Shown: piece after piece, positions 1-8,772 of the stretch
Numbering within the stretch: the first letter of the stretch is position 1
How the letters are laid out: each line of letters starts with the position of its first letter
Origin: Gluconacetobacter diazotrophicus PA1 5
GTDB lineage: Bacteria > Pseudomonadota > Alphaproteobacteria > Acetobacterales > Acetobacteraceae
Length of the DNA stretch: 64,000 nucleotides
Assembly (NCBI RefSeq): GCF_000021325.1
Contig: NC_011365.1
Location: forward strand, 930,001-994,000
Reading direction: 5' to 3'
The notes under the pieces: model-generated
Database searches by the model: none
What the model saw: the letters and a program-made list of their open reading frames with translations, nothing else
Told to the model about the DNA's origin: nothing
Program-made: the position numbers and the translations under genes

Positions 1-1
1 C

Positions 2-1804
2 AATCCGGCGCTGGATGCCGTGCAAACGGCCATCGCGCCGAAACTGGCCCAGCATCAGGATGCGATCTACCTGAATCCCGGACTGTTCGCCCGGGTCCGC
101 ACGCTGTACGACGCGCGCGCCACGCTGCACCTGACGGAAGAGCAGGCGCAGCTCCTGACGGTCTATTATCAGCAATTCATCCATGCCGGCGCGCAATTGT
201 CCGCCGCGGACCAGGCGACGCTGCGCGGATTGAACACGCACCTGTCGCAACTGGAAACCCGCTTCCAGCAGACCTTGCTGACAGCGACCCGGCAGGGCGC
301 GCTGGTCGTCTGGCGCCCCGCCGCCCTGCACGGGCTGGACCGGGCCGCACTGGATGCCGCCGCCGAAGCCGCCAGGGGGCGCGGGCTGACGGACGCATGG
401 GCGCTGCCGCTGCAGAACACGACGCAGCAGCCGGACCTGCAATCCCTGACCGATCGCGCCACGCGCCAGGCGCTGTTCGCCGATAGCTGGCTGCGCGCCG
501 AACACGGCGACAGCGGGGACACGCGCGCCGTCATCGCCGAACTGGCGCAGTTGCGCGCGCGCAAGGCAGCACTGCTGGGCTATCCCGATTACGCGTCATA
601 CGTGCTGTATGACCAGATGGCCGATACCCCTGCGAAGGTGCAGCGTTTCATCGCGCAGCTCGTGCCCGCGACGCTGGCCGAACAGAAGCGCGAAATCGCG
701 GATATCCGCGCCGCCATCCATGTGGACGGCCAGACCTTCCAGCCCCAGCCGTGGGACTGGACCCATTACGCCGAACAGGTGCGCAAGGCGCGCTACGACC
801 TGGACCAGAACCAGGTCAAACCCTATTTCGAACTGGACAGGGTGCTGCGCGACGGCGTGTTCTTCGCCGCCAACCGGCTGTACGGGCTTACATTCACCGA
901 ACGCAAGGACATCCCCGTCTACAACCCCGACGTACGGGTGTTCCAGGTCACCGACAAGGACGGGTCGCCGCTGGCGCTGATCTATTTCGATTACTTCAAG
1001 CGCGACAACAAGAACGGCGGCGCCTGGATGTCGAATTTCGTGGGGCAGTCGCACCTGCTGGGCACGAAGCCGGTGGTCTATAACGTCGCGAACTTCACCA
1101 AGCCGGCGCCGGGGCAACCCGCCCTGATCAGTTTCGACGACGTCACCACGATGTTCCACGAATTCGGCCATGCGCTGCACGGCATGTTCGCCGACCAGAC
1201 CTATCCCACCCTGTCCGGCACCGCCGTGGCCCGCGATTTCGTCGAATTCCCGTCCCAGTTCAACGAACATTGGGCGCTGGACCCGATCGTCTTCGCCCAT
1301 TACGCCAGACAGTACCAGACCGGCGCCGCGATGCCGCAGCCCCTGGTCGACAAGATCAGGAAGGCCGCGCGCTTCGACCAGGGCTACGCGCTGGGCGAGG
1401 TCATCGCCGCCGCCAAGCTGGACATGGACTGGCACATGCTGCCCGCCGGCGCCCCGCGCCAGGACGTCGACCGGTTCGAAGCGGACTCGCTGGCCCGATC
1501 CGGACTGGATACCACGGACGTTCCGCCCCGCTACCGGTCCAGCTATTTCCTGCACATCTGGGCCAACGGCTATGCCGCCGGCTATTATGCCTATCTGTGG
1601 ACCGAGATGCTGGACGACGCGGCGTTTTCCTGGTTCCGCGCCCACGGCGGGCTGACGCGCGAAAACGGGCAGCGCTTCCGCGACATGATCCTGTCACGCG
1701 GGCATACGATGGCGTACGGCCCGATGTTCCGCGCCTTCTACGGCCAGGACCCCGATATCACCCCGATGCTGCGACATCGCGGGCTGGTCCCGGGCCAGGA
1801 GTGA
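2..1804 (+). CDS. dcp: M3-family oligopeptidase (peptidyl-dipeptidase Dcp-like), 5' end outside window
   Basis: This is a zinc metallopeptidase of family M3 that cleaves short peptides, probably in the cytoplasm or periplasm. The reading frame is open to the left edge. The codons before the GTG at position 20 (reading NPALDAV) look like normal family sequence, so the true start lies upstream. About 600 residues are visible, against roughly 680-720 for the family. The zinc motif FHEFGHALHG is encoded near 1151-1180, and the C-terminal catalytic-domain region (FLHIWANGYAAGYYAYLW) follows as expected. The stop TGA is at 1802-1804 and the next gene runs the same way 82 bases on. Thimet oligopeptidase (OpdA/PrlC) is the alternative, but the sequence reads more like Dcp. 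Confidence 0.9.
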   Translation, partial: NPALDAVQTAIAPKLAQHQDAIYLNPGLFARVRTLYDARATLHLTEEQAQLLTVYYQQFIHAGAQLSAADQATLRGLNTHLSQLETRFQQTLLTATRQGALVVWRPAALHGLDRAALDAAAEAARGRGLTDAWALPLQNTTQQPDLQSLTDRATRQALFADSWLRAEHGDSGDTRAVIAELAQLRARKAALLGYPDYASYVLYDQMADTPAKVQRFIAQLVPATLAEQKREIADIRAAIHVDGQTFQPQPWDWTHYAEQVRKARYDLDQNQVKPYFELDRVLRDGVFFAANRLYGLTFTERKDIPVYNPDVRVFQVTDKDGSPLALIYFDYFKRDNKNGGAWMSNFVGQSHLLGTKPVVYNVANFTKPAPGQPALISFDDVTTMFHEFGHALHGMFADQTYPTLSGTAVARDFVEFPSQFNEHWALDPIVFAHYARQYQTGAAMPQPLVDKIRKAARFDQGYALGEVIAAAKLDMDWHMLPAGAPRQDVDRFEADSLARSGLDTTDVPPRYRSSYFLHIWANGYAAGYYAYLWTEMLDDAAFSWFRAHGGLTRENGQRFRDMILSRGHTMAYGPMFRAFYGQDPDITPMLRHRGLVPGQE

Positions 1805-1886
1805 CCCGCACGCGTTGAGGCAAATCATTGGCCAGGCGCGACGGATGGCGCACCATGGCCCCGATTTTCGACAAGGAGAGACCACC

Positions 1887-2645
1887 ATGGCCCGCGTTTC
1901 CGGAAAAGTGGCGATCGTCACGGGGGCGTCCCGTGGGATCGGCAAGGCCACCGCCCTGATGCTGGCCCGCGAGGGCGCGCGCGTCGCCGTCGCCGACCTG
2001 AAGGAGGACGAGGGCCAGGCGGTCGTCGCCGAGATCGGGGCGGCGGGCGGCGAGGCCCTGTTCGTGCCGCTGGACGTCAGCAGCGAGGACGCCTGGACCC
2101 AGGCCATGGCGGCGGTGACGGGCCGGTTCGGCCGGCTGGACATTGCCGTCAACAATGCCGGCATCGCGTTTTCCGGCACCGTGGAAAGCACGGACCTGGC
2201 CGAATGGCGCCGCGTGCAGTCGATCAACCTGGACGGGGTGTTCCTGGGCACCAAGTTCGCCGTCGCGGCGATGAAGGATCATGGCGGGTCGATCATCAAC
2301 CTGTCGTCGATCGAAGGGCTGATCGGCGATCCGACGCTGGCGGCGTACAATGCCAGCAAGGGCGGCGTACGGCTGTTCACCAAGTCGGCGGCGCTGCACT
2401 GCGCGCGCTCGGGCTACAAGATCCGGGTCAATTCCGTCCATCCGGGCTATATCTGGACACCGATGGTCCAGGGCCTGACCGCCGACCAGGCCGCCGCCCG
2501 CGAAAAGCTGGTGGCGCTGCATCCGATCGGCCATCTGGGCGAGGCCGACGACATCGCCTACGGCATTCTTTACCTTGCCTCGGACGAATCCAAATTCATG
2601 ACCGGCAGCGAACTGGTGATCGACGGCGGCTACACCGCGCAGTAA
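1887..2645 (+). CDS. SDR oxidoreductase, (R)-specific alcohol dehydrogenase-like
   Basis: This is a 252-residue classical short-chain dehydrogenase that interconverts a secondary alcohol and a ketone with NAD(P). It has the cofactor motif TGASRGIG near residue 12, NNAG near residue 88 and the catalytic YNASK near residue 153. The C-terminal part NSVHPGYIWTPMV resembles the R-specific alcohol dehydrogenase / cyclohexanol dehydrogenase group, and the length matches. The start was chosen because AAGGAGAG lies seven bases upstream of ATG 1887; an in-frame upstream extension has no such site. The substrate cannot be read from sequence. No partner gene is apparent. Confidence 0.88.
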   Translation: MARVSGKVAIVTGASRGIGKATALMLAREGARVAVADLKEDEGQAVVAEIGAAGGEALFVPLDVSSEDAWTQAMAAVTGRFGRLDIAVNNAGIAFSGTVESTDLAEWRRVQSINLDGVFLGTKFAVAAMKDHGGSIINLSSIEGLIGDPTLAAYNASKGGVRLFTKSAALHCARSGYKIRVNSVHPGYIWTPMVQGLTADQAAAREKLVALHPIGHLGEADDIAYGILYLASDESKFMTGSELVIDGGYTAQ

Positions 2646-2747
2646 GGGATGCGAATCTGGGCCCGCGCGCCGCGATCGGATTAGACAATTTTCCGGCCTC
2701 GCTGCTACCGTTCCCCACGGTCAATAACTATTGGGACACGCTCCTCC

Positions 2748-3017
2748 ATGAGCAAGGCTTTCATCGCCGCCGTTCTTCAGGATTCTCTTGCCTGCACAGG
2801 CGTCGCCGCCGGCAAGGCCGCCGACGACCTGATTACCGCCATCGTGGCAACCTTGCAGGAGGAAGGCGGTTTCACGCTGCCGTCGTTCGGCACATTCACC
2901 GTGCACAAGACCAAGGCGCGCAAGGCGCTGAACCCCCGCACCGGCGAACCGGTGAAGGTCAAGGCCGGCAAGACCGTCCGTTTCAAGGCCAGTCCCAACC
3001 TGAAAAAGGCGGTCTGA
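2748..3017 (+). CDS. HU/IHF-family DNA-binding protein
   Basis: This is an 89-residue nucleoid-associated protein that binds and bends DNA as a dimer. The conserved core is clear: GFTLPSFGTFTV near residues 45-56, followed by the DNA-binding arm with the RTGEPVKVKAGKTVRFKAS pattern typical of HU. The usual N-terminal residues are less conserved than in canonical HU-beta, so it may be a secondary HU-like protein. It is monocistronic: about 100 bases separate it from the SDR upstream, and a GC hairpin starts four bases after its stop. Confidence 0.9.
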   Translation: MSKAFIAAVLQDSLACTGVAAGKAADDLITAIVATLQEEGGFTLPSFGTFTVHKTKARKALNPRTGEPVKVKAGKTVRFKASPNLKKAV

Positions 3018-3020
3018 TCA

Positions 3021-3037
3021 GGGGCCGGTCCGGCCCC
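3021..3037 (+). terminator. GC hairpin after the HU gene
   Basis: GGGGCCG, a three-base loop and CGGCCCC form a perfect 7-bp stem four bases downstream of the HU stop codon. There is no T-run, so it may be a weak or Rho-assisted terminator. Confidence 0.45.
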
Positions 3038-3248
3038 GCCCCGCAGCGGCGCGTGCCGGACCACCCCGAACGGCCCTCCTCCCCGGCGGATGCCTTTCTG
3101 GCAATGCCGCTGGACGGCCGCGCGCTTCCGCGATCTGATAAAGCGACCTTTTGTCGTGCATTTCGCGTCCTGGTTGGTTCCGCCCTCGACGGTGGCATTC
3201 TATACGCAGCCGACCCACCCCACCGGCCAAGCCACCCGGAGCCCGTCA

Positions 3249-3725
3249 ATGACCACCCTGCCTGCCGATCACCGCGTCACGCTGGAGGATTTGCTGTCCA
3301 CCGTCGAATCCGTTCTGACGGGCGAACGCGACCTGATCGCCAACATGGCGAACATCTCCGCCCTGCTGTTCGAGGCGCTGCCGGACATCAACTGGGCCGG
3401 GTTCTATATCCTGCGTGACGGCGAACTGGTGCTGGGGCCGTTCCAGGGGCGGGTCGCCTGCACCCGCATCGCAGTGGGCCGGGGCGTCTGCGGCACCGCC
3501 GCGGCCCGGCGAAGCACCATCGTGGTGCCCGACGTGCATGCCTTTCCCGGCCATATCGCCTGCGACACCGCGTCCGAATCCGAAATCGTCGTTCCGATCC
3601 TGGACGGTGACCGCCTGATCGGGGTGCTGGATATCGACAGCCCGATCAGGGACCGTTTCACACCGCAGGATCGGCTGGTCCTGGAACAGGTGGCGGCGCT
3701 GCTTGTTCCCGCACCGACCGCCTGA
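3249..3725 (+). CDS. msrC: Free methionine-(R)-sulfoxide reductase (GAF domain, fRMsr)
   Basis: This 158-residue cytosolic GAF-domain enzyme reduces free methionine-(R)-sulfoxide to methionine. Three cysteines lie at residues 71 (ACTRI), 81 (GVCG) and 105 (IACD). Their spacing of 10 and 24 equals that of the E. coli enzyme's Cys84, Cys94 and Cys118. The internal motif SEIVVPI and the C-terminal DIDSP are also family-typical. ATG 3249 starts directly at the conserved domain; the longer in-frame extension back to 3090 has no homologous look. Its last 68 bases overlap the 3' end of the convergent GGDEF gene. Confidence 0.92.
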   Translation: MTTLPADHRVTLEDLLSTVESVLTGERDLIANMANISALLFEALPDINWAGFYILRDGELVLGPFQGRVACTRIAVGRGVCGTAAARRSTIVVPDVHAFPGHIACDTASESEIVVPILDGDRLIGVLDIDSPIRDRFTPQDRLVLEQVAALLVPAPTA

Positions 3726-5295
3726 GCGAGGGGACGCGTACACCCGGCGTACGGGCCGAGGGCGGCAGGTCGCTGTAGAACGCGAACGTGTTCCGCCCCG
3801 CCGCCTTGGCGTAGTACATCGCATGGTCCGCGCACGACATCAGGTGCGTGGGCGTATCGGCGTCGCCCGGCACGGCGGCCACACCGACGCTGGCGGTCAC
3901 CGGGTATGAGTCGGACTCGACAGCAAACCCGCAGCGGAACTTTACCAGGAACGACTGAATCAGCATCTGCACCGCGGCGCTGCGCGGCTCGGCCTGGATC
4001 AGGAAGGCGAATTCATCCCCCGACAGGCGCGCAGCGATGCCCGGCGGTTCGTTGCAGGCCTCCGCCGTCTCGGCGGCCGAGGCCACCAGCGCCTTGGCCA
4101 CCGCCACCAGCAGGGCATCACCGGTCCGATGGCCGTGCTCGTCATTGACCTGTTTGAAATTGTCCAGGTCGATGAACAGCATGGTCAGCGGGCGACCGGT
4201 TTCGGCGCTGTCCAGAAAGAACCGTTCCAGCATTTCGTTGAAATAGATCCGGTTGCCGATGCCCGTCACCGAATCCGTCTCGTACAGCCGTCGGGTCTTG
4301 CGCAGCGCCCGCGCCAGTTGCCCGTGCAGCATCCGCACATTCGCCGCCAGCCGCCCGATCTCGCCCCGTTCGGGCACATCGATGTCGATCCGGCGCTTTT
4401 CCATGATCGCCGTCACCTGCCGGTCCAGTTCCTCGATCGGTGCGATGATATAGCGCCGCACCAGCAGCATCAGCACACCGACCGACATCACGCTGAGGAC
4501 CACGACGAACATCCCGATCACCATCGCGACCCGCGTCAGCTTCGCCCGCATATAGGACCCGGCCGGGGTTACCCGGGCGTACAGCGCGGGTGCCAGTCGG
4601 ACGCTGGCGGACAGCCCCCTGCCCGGCACCGGCGGTGTGGCCGACAATTCGACCGGTGCCCCGTACTCGACCGCCAGGGTGTGGCGAATCGTCTCGAAAC
4701 GGCTGGGCTTCACAGCGATCTGCAACAGGACGGACTGTTCCGGCAGCATCCCGGAGGAAACCGGGCGATTGCCCCGCGCCTGAACTTCCGCCGCATCCAG
4801 CAGATAGGTCGTGCCGTCCTTTTCCGTCACCAGGCCGGTGCGCGACAGCGCGTTGTCGGTCAGGACGGCGTGCGCGAATGCCGCCTGATGCTCGCCCAGC
4901 GTCTGGAACGGGTCCAGGCCGTTGTCGAAATAGAAGATCTCGCGCCCATCGGACTGGAAGACGCTGCACGACACCTTCGTCCCGTCATTGGGAACGAGTG
5001 ATTGCAGGCTGTCCTGGATTCCGATGGCCAGGACACGGGTCCGGTAGGCCTGATCGGATTCGTTGATGAAGGACATGAAGGCGCTGCTGTTGCGGATGAC
5101 GTACAGCAACTGCGCTTCGAGCGACACATAATCGGAATAGGACGTCTTGAGCTGGAACAGTTCCTGCTGCACGCGCGCCTTGTGCAGCAGGACCAGTGCG
5201 GTACGGTATCCCAGGAACGCCGCCCCGCCGGCCAGGATGTGGCCCAGCAGGACGATCGGCAGCAGGACCGCGAATGCGCGTCTATTGAGCGTCAT
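3658..5295 (-). CDS. Membrane-anchored diguanylate cyclase (HAMP-GGDEF) with periplasmic sensor region
   Basis: This protein of about 545 residues probably makes cyclic di-GMP. A transmembrane helix near residues 10-33 is followed by a periplasmic region of about 200 residues, a second helix near 237-262, a HAMP-like linker and a C-terminal GGDEF domain. The active-site motif is SGDEF (residues 425-429), a functional variant. No RxxD inhibitory site is found five residues before it, so classical product inhibition is unlikely. No EAL domain follows. ATG 5295 overlaps the end of the upstream PotD-like gene by 14 bases; ATG 5304 is the alternative. The overlap suggests the two proteins work together. 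The 3' end overlaps msrC antisense. Confidence 0.88.
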   Translation of the reverse strand: MTLNRRAFAVLLPIVLLGHILAGGAAFLGYRTALVLLHKARVQQELFQLKTSYSDYVSLEAQLLYVIRNSSAFMSFINESDQAYRTRVLAIGIQDSLQSLVPNDGTKVSCSVFQSDGREIFYFDNGLDPFQTLGEHQAAFAHAVLTDNALSRTGLVTEKDGTTYLLDAAEVQARGNRPVSSGMLPEQSVLLQIAVKPSRFETIRHTLAVEYGAPVELSATPPVPGRGLSASVRLAPALYARVTPAGSYMRAKLTRVAMVIGMFVVVLSVMSVGVLMLLVRRYIIAPIEELDRQVTAIMEKRRIDIDVPERGEIGRLAANVRMLHGQLARALRKTRRLYETDSVTGIGNRIYFNEMLERFFLDSAETGRPLTMLFIDLDNFKQVNDEHGHRTGDALLVAVAKALVASAAETAEACNEPPGIAARLSGDEFAFLIQAEPRSAAVQMLIQSFLVKFRCGFAVESDSYPVTASVGVAAVPGDADTPTHLMSCADHAMYYAKAAGRNTFAFYSDLPPSARTPGVRVPSLRRSVREQAAPPPVPGPADPAV

Positions 5296-6397
5296 GGATC
5301 GCAATCAGGGCGCCGAGAATCCGCCTCCGCAACGCCAGGCTGTCGGTCGGCACGGGCTTGCGATAGATGATGGGGTAGGATTGGGGCGGATAGATCTGGG
5401 GATCATCGCGGACCGCGCGGGGCAGCATCGCCTCGGCGCGCGGATTCGGTGTCGGCTGGTGCAGGAAGATCGCATCCCGGACCGCATTGTCCGGCCTGAC
5501 CAGGAAGCGGATGAACTTCTCCGCCAGGTCGGGACGGGAGGTCCGGCTGAGCACAGCCAGGCAGTCGACCCATACCATCACCCCTTCACGCGGCGTGACG
5601 AACCGCCAGGGCTGGGTCTGGTCCGTCGTCATGTTCAGGGTCTTCTCGTCCCCCGTTCCCCCCAGTCCGATATCGATCAGGTCATGCACGCTGCGTTCCT
5701 GCTGCGCGGTGACGGGCAATCCATAGATCAGGACGGCCGGCGCCTGGGCGCGCAGCAGGTCGAACGCGCGGCGCAGGTCCTGGGGATCGCCGCTGTTCAT
5801 CGGACGCCCCAGATAATTCAGGGCGGCAGCCAGCAGTTCCTCCTGATCATCGGGCATCGCGATATGTCCCACCAGCGCCGGGGCGGGCTTCAGCAGGTCG
5901 CCCCACGAACTGGGCGGCACCTTCAGCCGGTCGGCGCGGTAGACGATGCCGGTATTCCCCCAGCTATAGGGCACGCCGTAACGGCCGCACATCGCGCGCC
6001 ACCGCCCTTCGCTCTGCTCCTCCGGCGGCAGGGGGAAGCGGGACTGGTCGAGCAGGAGCCCGCGTTCGCCGAACGCCTGGACGTGGGCGCTGTCGATTAC
6101 CGCCAGGTCGATCGGCGCATTCACGTTCGCGACCATCAGGTCGCGCCGGTCCCCACTGTCGAAGATGATCTGGTTGATGTCGATGCCGGTCATGTCGGTC
6201 CACGACTTGACCACTTCGGGACTGACGCCCGATTCCCAGACCAGGAAATTCAGCGGTGCCGCCGATGATGCCTGGCAGCCGAAAACGATCAGGATCGCAG
6301 GCAGGATGATTCGGAAACCGGGACAGGCGCGCGCAATTCCCGTTCTGCCAGGCCGTCGCGATGTCCACTGCCGCATGCCGGAAAACAGCCCCTCCAT
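5282..6397 (-). CDS. PotD-like periplasmic substrate-binding protein, orphan (no transporter)
   Basis: This is a 371-residue type-2 periplasmic binding protein of the spermidine/putrescine (PotD) class. A hydrophobic signal segment (RIILPAILIVFGC) is followed by a likely cleavage near ASSAAP, then PotD-type segments NFLVWESGVSPEVVKSW, GVPYSWGNTGIVYRAD and the closing YRKPVPTDSLALRRRI. No permease or ATPase gene adjoins it. Instead it overlaps the following membrane GGDEF gene, so a role as a periplasmic ligand sensor for that protein is inferred. ATG 6397 has AAGGG upstream; ATG 6376, preceded by GAGGGG, is also plausible and would shorten the leader. Confidence 0.82.
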   Translation of the reverse strand: MEGLFSGMRQWTSRRPGRTGIARACPGFRIILPAILIVFGCQASSAAPLNFLVWESGVSPEVVKSWTDMTGIDINQIIFDSGDRRDLMVANVNAPIDLAVIDSAHVQAFGERGLLLDQSRFPLPPEEQSEGRWRAMCGRYGVPYSWGNTGIVYRADRLKVPPSSWGDLLKPAPALVGHIAMPDDQEELLAAALNYLGRPMNSGDPQDLRRAFDLLRAQAPAVLIYGLPVTAQQERSVHDLIDIGLGGTGDEKTLNMTTDQTQPWRFVTPREGVMVWVDCLAVLSRTSRPDLAEKFIRFLVRPDNAVRDAIFLHQPTPNPRAEAMLPRAVRDDPQIYPPQSYPIIYRKPVPTDSLALRRRILGALIAIHDAQ

Positions 6398-6787
6398 TCC
6401 GGCCAACCCTTTGTCCCAATAGCGGCGACAGGCCGTCGCGCGAGTATAGTGCAAGACTCCTGGACGATATGACCGACCCCGCCCATCCACTTTGACGTTA
6501 TTACGCATTCCCAGTCCATGATCAACCGCCGGCCCATGATCAGGCCGATTCTCTGATCGGAAAGACAGTATTGATTTTTCCCGTCATAAGTTCCACGTGA
6601 CTCTAACCGGGTAACACGGAACTGATTACGATCCTCAATCGATCTCGGCCATCGCCTTTCGCCGGGCCTCCGCGCCCTGTTCGTCGGCTCCGGCCCTCCG
6701 TTTCCCGGTCCCCTGCTTCCCGCTGCCGTCCTTTCCAGTTTCCAACGGTTTGGATAGCCTGCCCTTCTGTCCAGCGAAGGCCCGACC
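6398..6787. promoter_or_regulatory. Divergent intergenic region between the PotD-like gene and P450
   Basis: About 390 bases hold the promoters of two divergent genes and no convincing coding sequence. A 9-base direct repeat CCATGATCA occurs at 6516-6524 and again at 6534-6542, 18 bases apart. A short inverted repeat CCGAT/ATCGG follows at about 6545-6560. Base composition falls towards A/T around 6565-6600. These could be operator sites, but no regulator gene is adjacent. Confidence 0.4.
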
Positions 6788-8140
6788 GTGCTCGAATCCT
6801 CTCCTCTGATCCCGCCCATGCCGCCCATGCTTGCGGACCGGGCCGGCGGCCTGGGCGTGCTGGCGGCATTGCGGCGCAACGGCTATTCCGCCTTTCCGCG
6901 CCGCTGCTTCGACCAGCCGGTGGTCAGCCTGCGCGCCCTGGGCCGGCCGCTGGTCCTGGCCGCGGGACCTGATTCCGTCCAGAACATCCTGGTGACCCAG
7001 GCGGGGGGATACCGGCGCCTGCGCGTCGGCCAGCGGGTACTGAGCCCGATCGTCGGGCGCGGCCTGCTGGTCAGCGAGGGCGAGACCTGGCGGCGGCAGC
7101 GCCGCGCCATGGCGCCGGCCTTCACCCCGCGCGGCGTGCCCGTCCTGGCCGGGCATATCGCCGCCTGCGCCGACCGCGCCTGCCGGGCGCTGGAGCCCGA
7201 CCGCCCGGTCGACCTGTTTTCCACCATGCGGCGCCTGGCGCTGGACGTGGCGGCGGTCTCGATGTTCTCGCTGGATATCGGGTCCTTCGACCGTCCATTG
7301 CGCGATTCCGTCACCCGCTTCATGACCGGCATCGGCACGCCGCGCCCCGGCGATTTCCTGCTGCCGCCCGGCATGCCCACGCTGCTGAGCTGGCGGCGGC
7401 GGCGCTTTCGCCGGCGCTGGGTCGCCCTGATCGGGCAGATCATCGCGGCCCGCCAGGCCCTGGGCCCCACCGACGCCCCGCGCGACCTGTTCGACCTGAT
7501 GCAGGCCGCCTTCGGCGCGGAGGGAGGCGGCACGACGTCCGAACTGATCGACGAAGTCGCGACCATGATCGTCGCGGGGCACGAGACCACGGCCTCGGTC
7601 CTGTTCTGGGCGTGCCTGCTGCTGGCGCAGTCGCCCCGCTGGCAGGACGAAGTGGCGCGAGAGGTCCGCGACATGGACCTGTCCCCCGCCGGCGCGGCCA
7701 CGACGCTGCCCGCGCTGCATGTCACCACCACCGTCGTGCGCGAAACGCTGCGCCTGTACCCGCCCGCGTTCATGAGCGGCCGCGAAAGCGTCGACGAGGC
7801 CGACCTGTGCGGTCACACGGTGCCGAAGGGGGCGATGGTCCTGCTGCCCTTCTGGATGCTGCATCGCAATCCCGCGCTGTGGGACAACCCCGGCTGCTTC
7901 GACCCCGCGCGTTTCCTGGACCGGCCGGACCCGCCGCGCTTCGCGTTCCTGCCGTTCGGGGCCGGCCCGCATGTGTGCATCGGCGCGCAACTGGCAATGA
8001 CCGAAGCGGTGCTGGTGCTGGCGCGCGTGGTGCAGGATGTCTCGCTGGCCCTGGTGGACCACGCTCCCGTCCTGCCGGTCGGCGTGCTGTCGACGCGGCC
8101 CAGCTACGCCCCCGCCTTTCGCCTGACGCGCCGGGCGTAA
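6788..8140 (+). CDS. Cytochrome P450
   Basis: This is a 450-residue heme monooxygenase. It shows the C-helix WRRQRR near residue 100, the oxygen-activation I-helix motif AGHETT near 263, the ExxR motif in ETLRLYPP near 320 and the cysteine-ligand loop FGAGPHVCIGAQLA near 393. Its style is that of the fatty-acid/terpene-oxidising E-class-like bacterial P450s rather than the CYP153 group. Translation probably begins at GTG 6788, with ATGs 30 and 39 bases downstream as alternatives. No ferredoxin, reductase or biosynthetic partner is next to it, so redox partners must be encoded elsewhere. The substrate is unknown. Confidence 0.93.
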   Translation: MLESSPLIPPMPPMLADRAGGLGVLAALRRNGYSAFPRRCFDQPVVSLRALGRPLVLAAGPDSVQNILVTQAGGYRRLRVGQRVLSPIVGRGLLVSEGETWRRQRRAMAPAFTPRGVPVLAGHIAACADRACRALEPDRPVDLFSTMRRLALDVAAVSMFSLDIGSFDRPLRDSVTRFMTGIGTPRPGDFLLPPGMPTLLSWRRRRFRRRWVALIGQIIAARQALGPTDAPRDLFDLMQAAFGAEGGGTTSELIDEVATMIVAGHETTASVLFWACLLLAQSPRWQDEVAREVRDMDLSPAGAATTLPALHVTTTVVRETLRLYPPAFMSGRESVDEADLCGHTVPKGAMVLLPFWMLHRNPALWDNPGCFDPARFLDRPDPPRFAFLPFGAGPHVCIGAQLAMTEAVLVLARVVQDVSLALVDHAPVLPVGVLSTRPSYAPAFRLTRRA

Positions 8141-8177
8141 AGGCCGCTACGGCCGCCTGGGGGCAGCGGCGGTGGCG

Positions 8178-8471
8178 TCAGGCAACCCGGTCCAGGAACA
8201 CGACGGTCGATGCCCCGCCTTCGACCATGGTCGTAATGGCCGCGTTGAAACGCCGCCCGTGCTCCATGCCGATATGCGCCTCGAACGCCGCCTGGTCGCG
8301 ATAGGTCTCCTCGACATGAAAGGCGGCAGGATCGTTTTCCAGCCGATAGACGACGAAGCGCAGGCAGCCGGGCTCGGCCCGGACCTGTCCCGCCAGGTCG
8401 CGCAGCAGGGCCGCGACGGCGTCCTCCTGCCCCGGCAGCGCGCGCATGGTGGCGTAGAGTGTCTTTTCCAT
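8178..8471 (-). CDS. Antibiotic-biosynthesis-monooxygenase (ABM) domain protein
   Basis: This 97-residue single-domain protein of the dimeric alpha+beta-barrel ABM/YgiN family has family-typical segments: PGQEDAVAALLRDL, EPGCLRFVVYR and the end of the barrel FHVEETYRDQAAFEAHIG. Such proteins are quinol monooxygenases or of unknown function. ATG 8471 was chosen because GGAGAG stands just upstream; the ATG 12 bases further up would remove that site. It follows the last oxidase gene (ctaF-like) by 19 bases on the same strand and may be the distal gene of that operon. A link to quinone chemistry is only suggested by position. Confidence 0.8.
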   Translation of the reverse strand: MEKTLYATMRALPGQEDAVAALLRDLAGQVRAEPGCLRFVVYRLENDPAAFHVEETYRDQAAFEAHIGMEHGRRFNAAITTMVEGGASTVVFLDRVA

Positions 8472-8490
8472 CCGGCTCTCCATCAGGTCT

Positions 8491-8772
8491 TTATCCCGTA
8501 ATGTTAACATCATGCACCAGTACGGTCGTCCGGGTAAAACTGTCCAGGCTGCCCAGGGCCAGCAGGATCGTCAGCCAGAACAGGCCGCCCAGCGCGAAGA
8601 TGATCGCCAGCTTCGGTGCATGCAGGATCTGCATGAAGCCCAGCACGATGACCAGTACCATCAGGATGGCCAGCACGGACACGGCGATCCCGATTCCCGC
8701 CCGCGCGGCCGCCAGTTCCGCCACCAGCAGCAGGACCAGCATTCCCCAATATATCGCGATGCGCGTCATCAT
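8491..8772 (-). CDS. ctaF: Cytochrome c oxidase subunit IV-like small membrane protein
   Basis: This 93-residue protein has about three hydrophobic helices and the FMQILHAPKLAIIFALGG pattern seen in the subunit IV (CtaF/CyoD-like) component of caa3 oxidases. It probably stabilises the catalytic core. ATG 8772 overlaps the TGA of the subunit III gene (ATGA), implying translational coupling. Identification rests on position and hydropathy more than on invariant residues. Confidence 0.75.
   Translation of the reverse strand: MMTRIAIYWGMLVLLLVAELAAARAGIGIAVSVLAILMVLVIVLGFMQILHAPKLAIIFALGGLFWLTILLALGSLDSFTRTTVLVHDVNITG

Noticed and set aside
8142..8154. GGCCG-CTA-CGGCC hairpin after the P450 gene as terminator
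   Set aside because: Only a 5-bp stem and no T-run; such pairs are frequent by chance in this GC-rich sequence.
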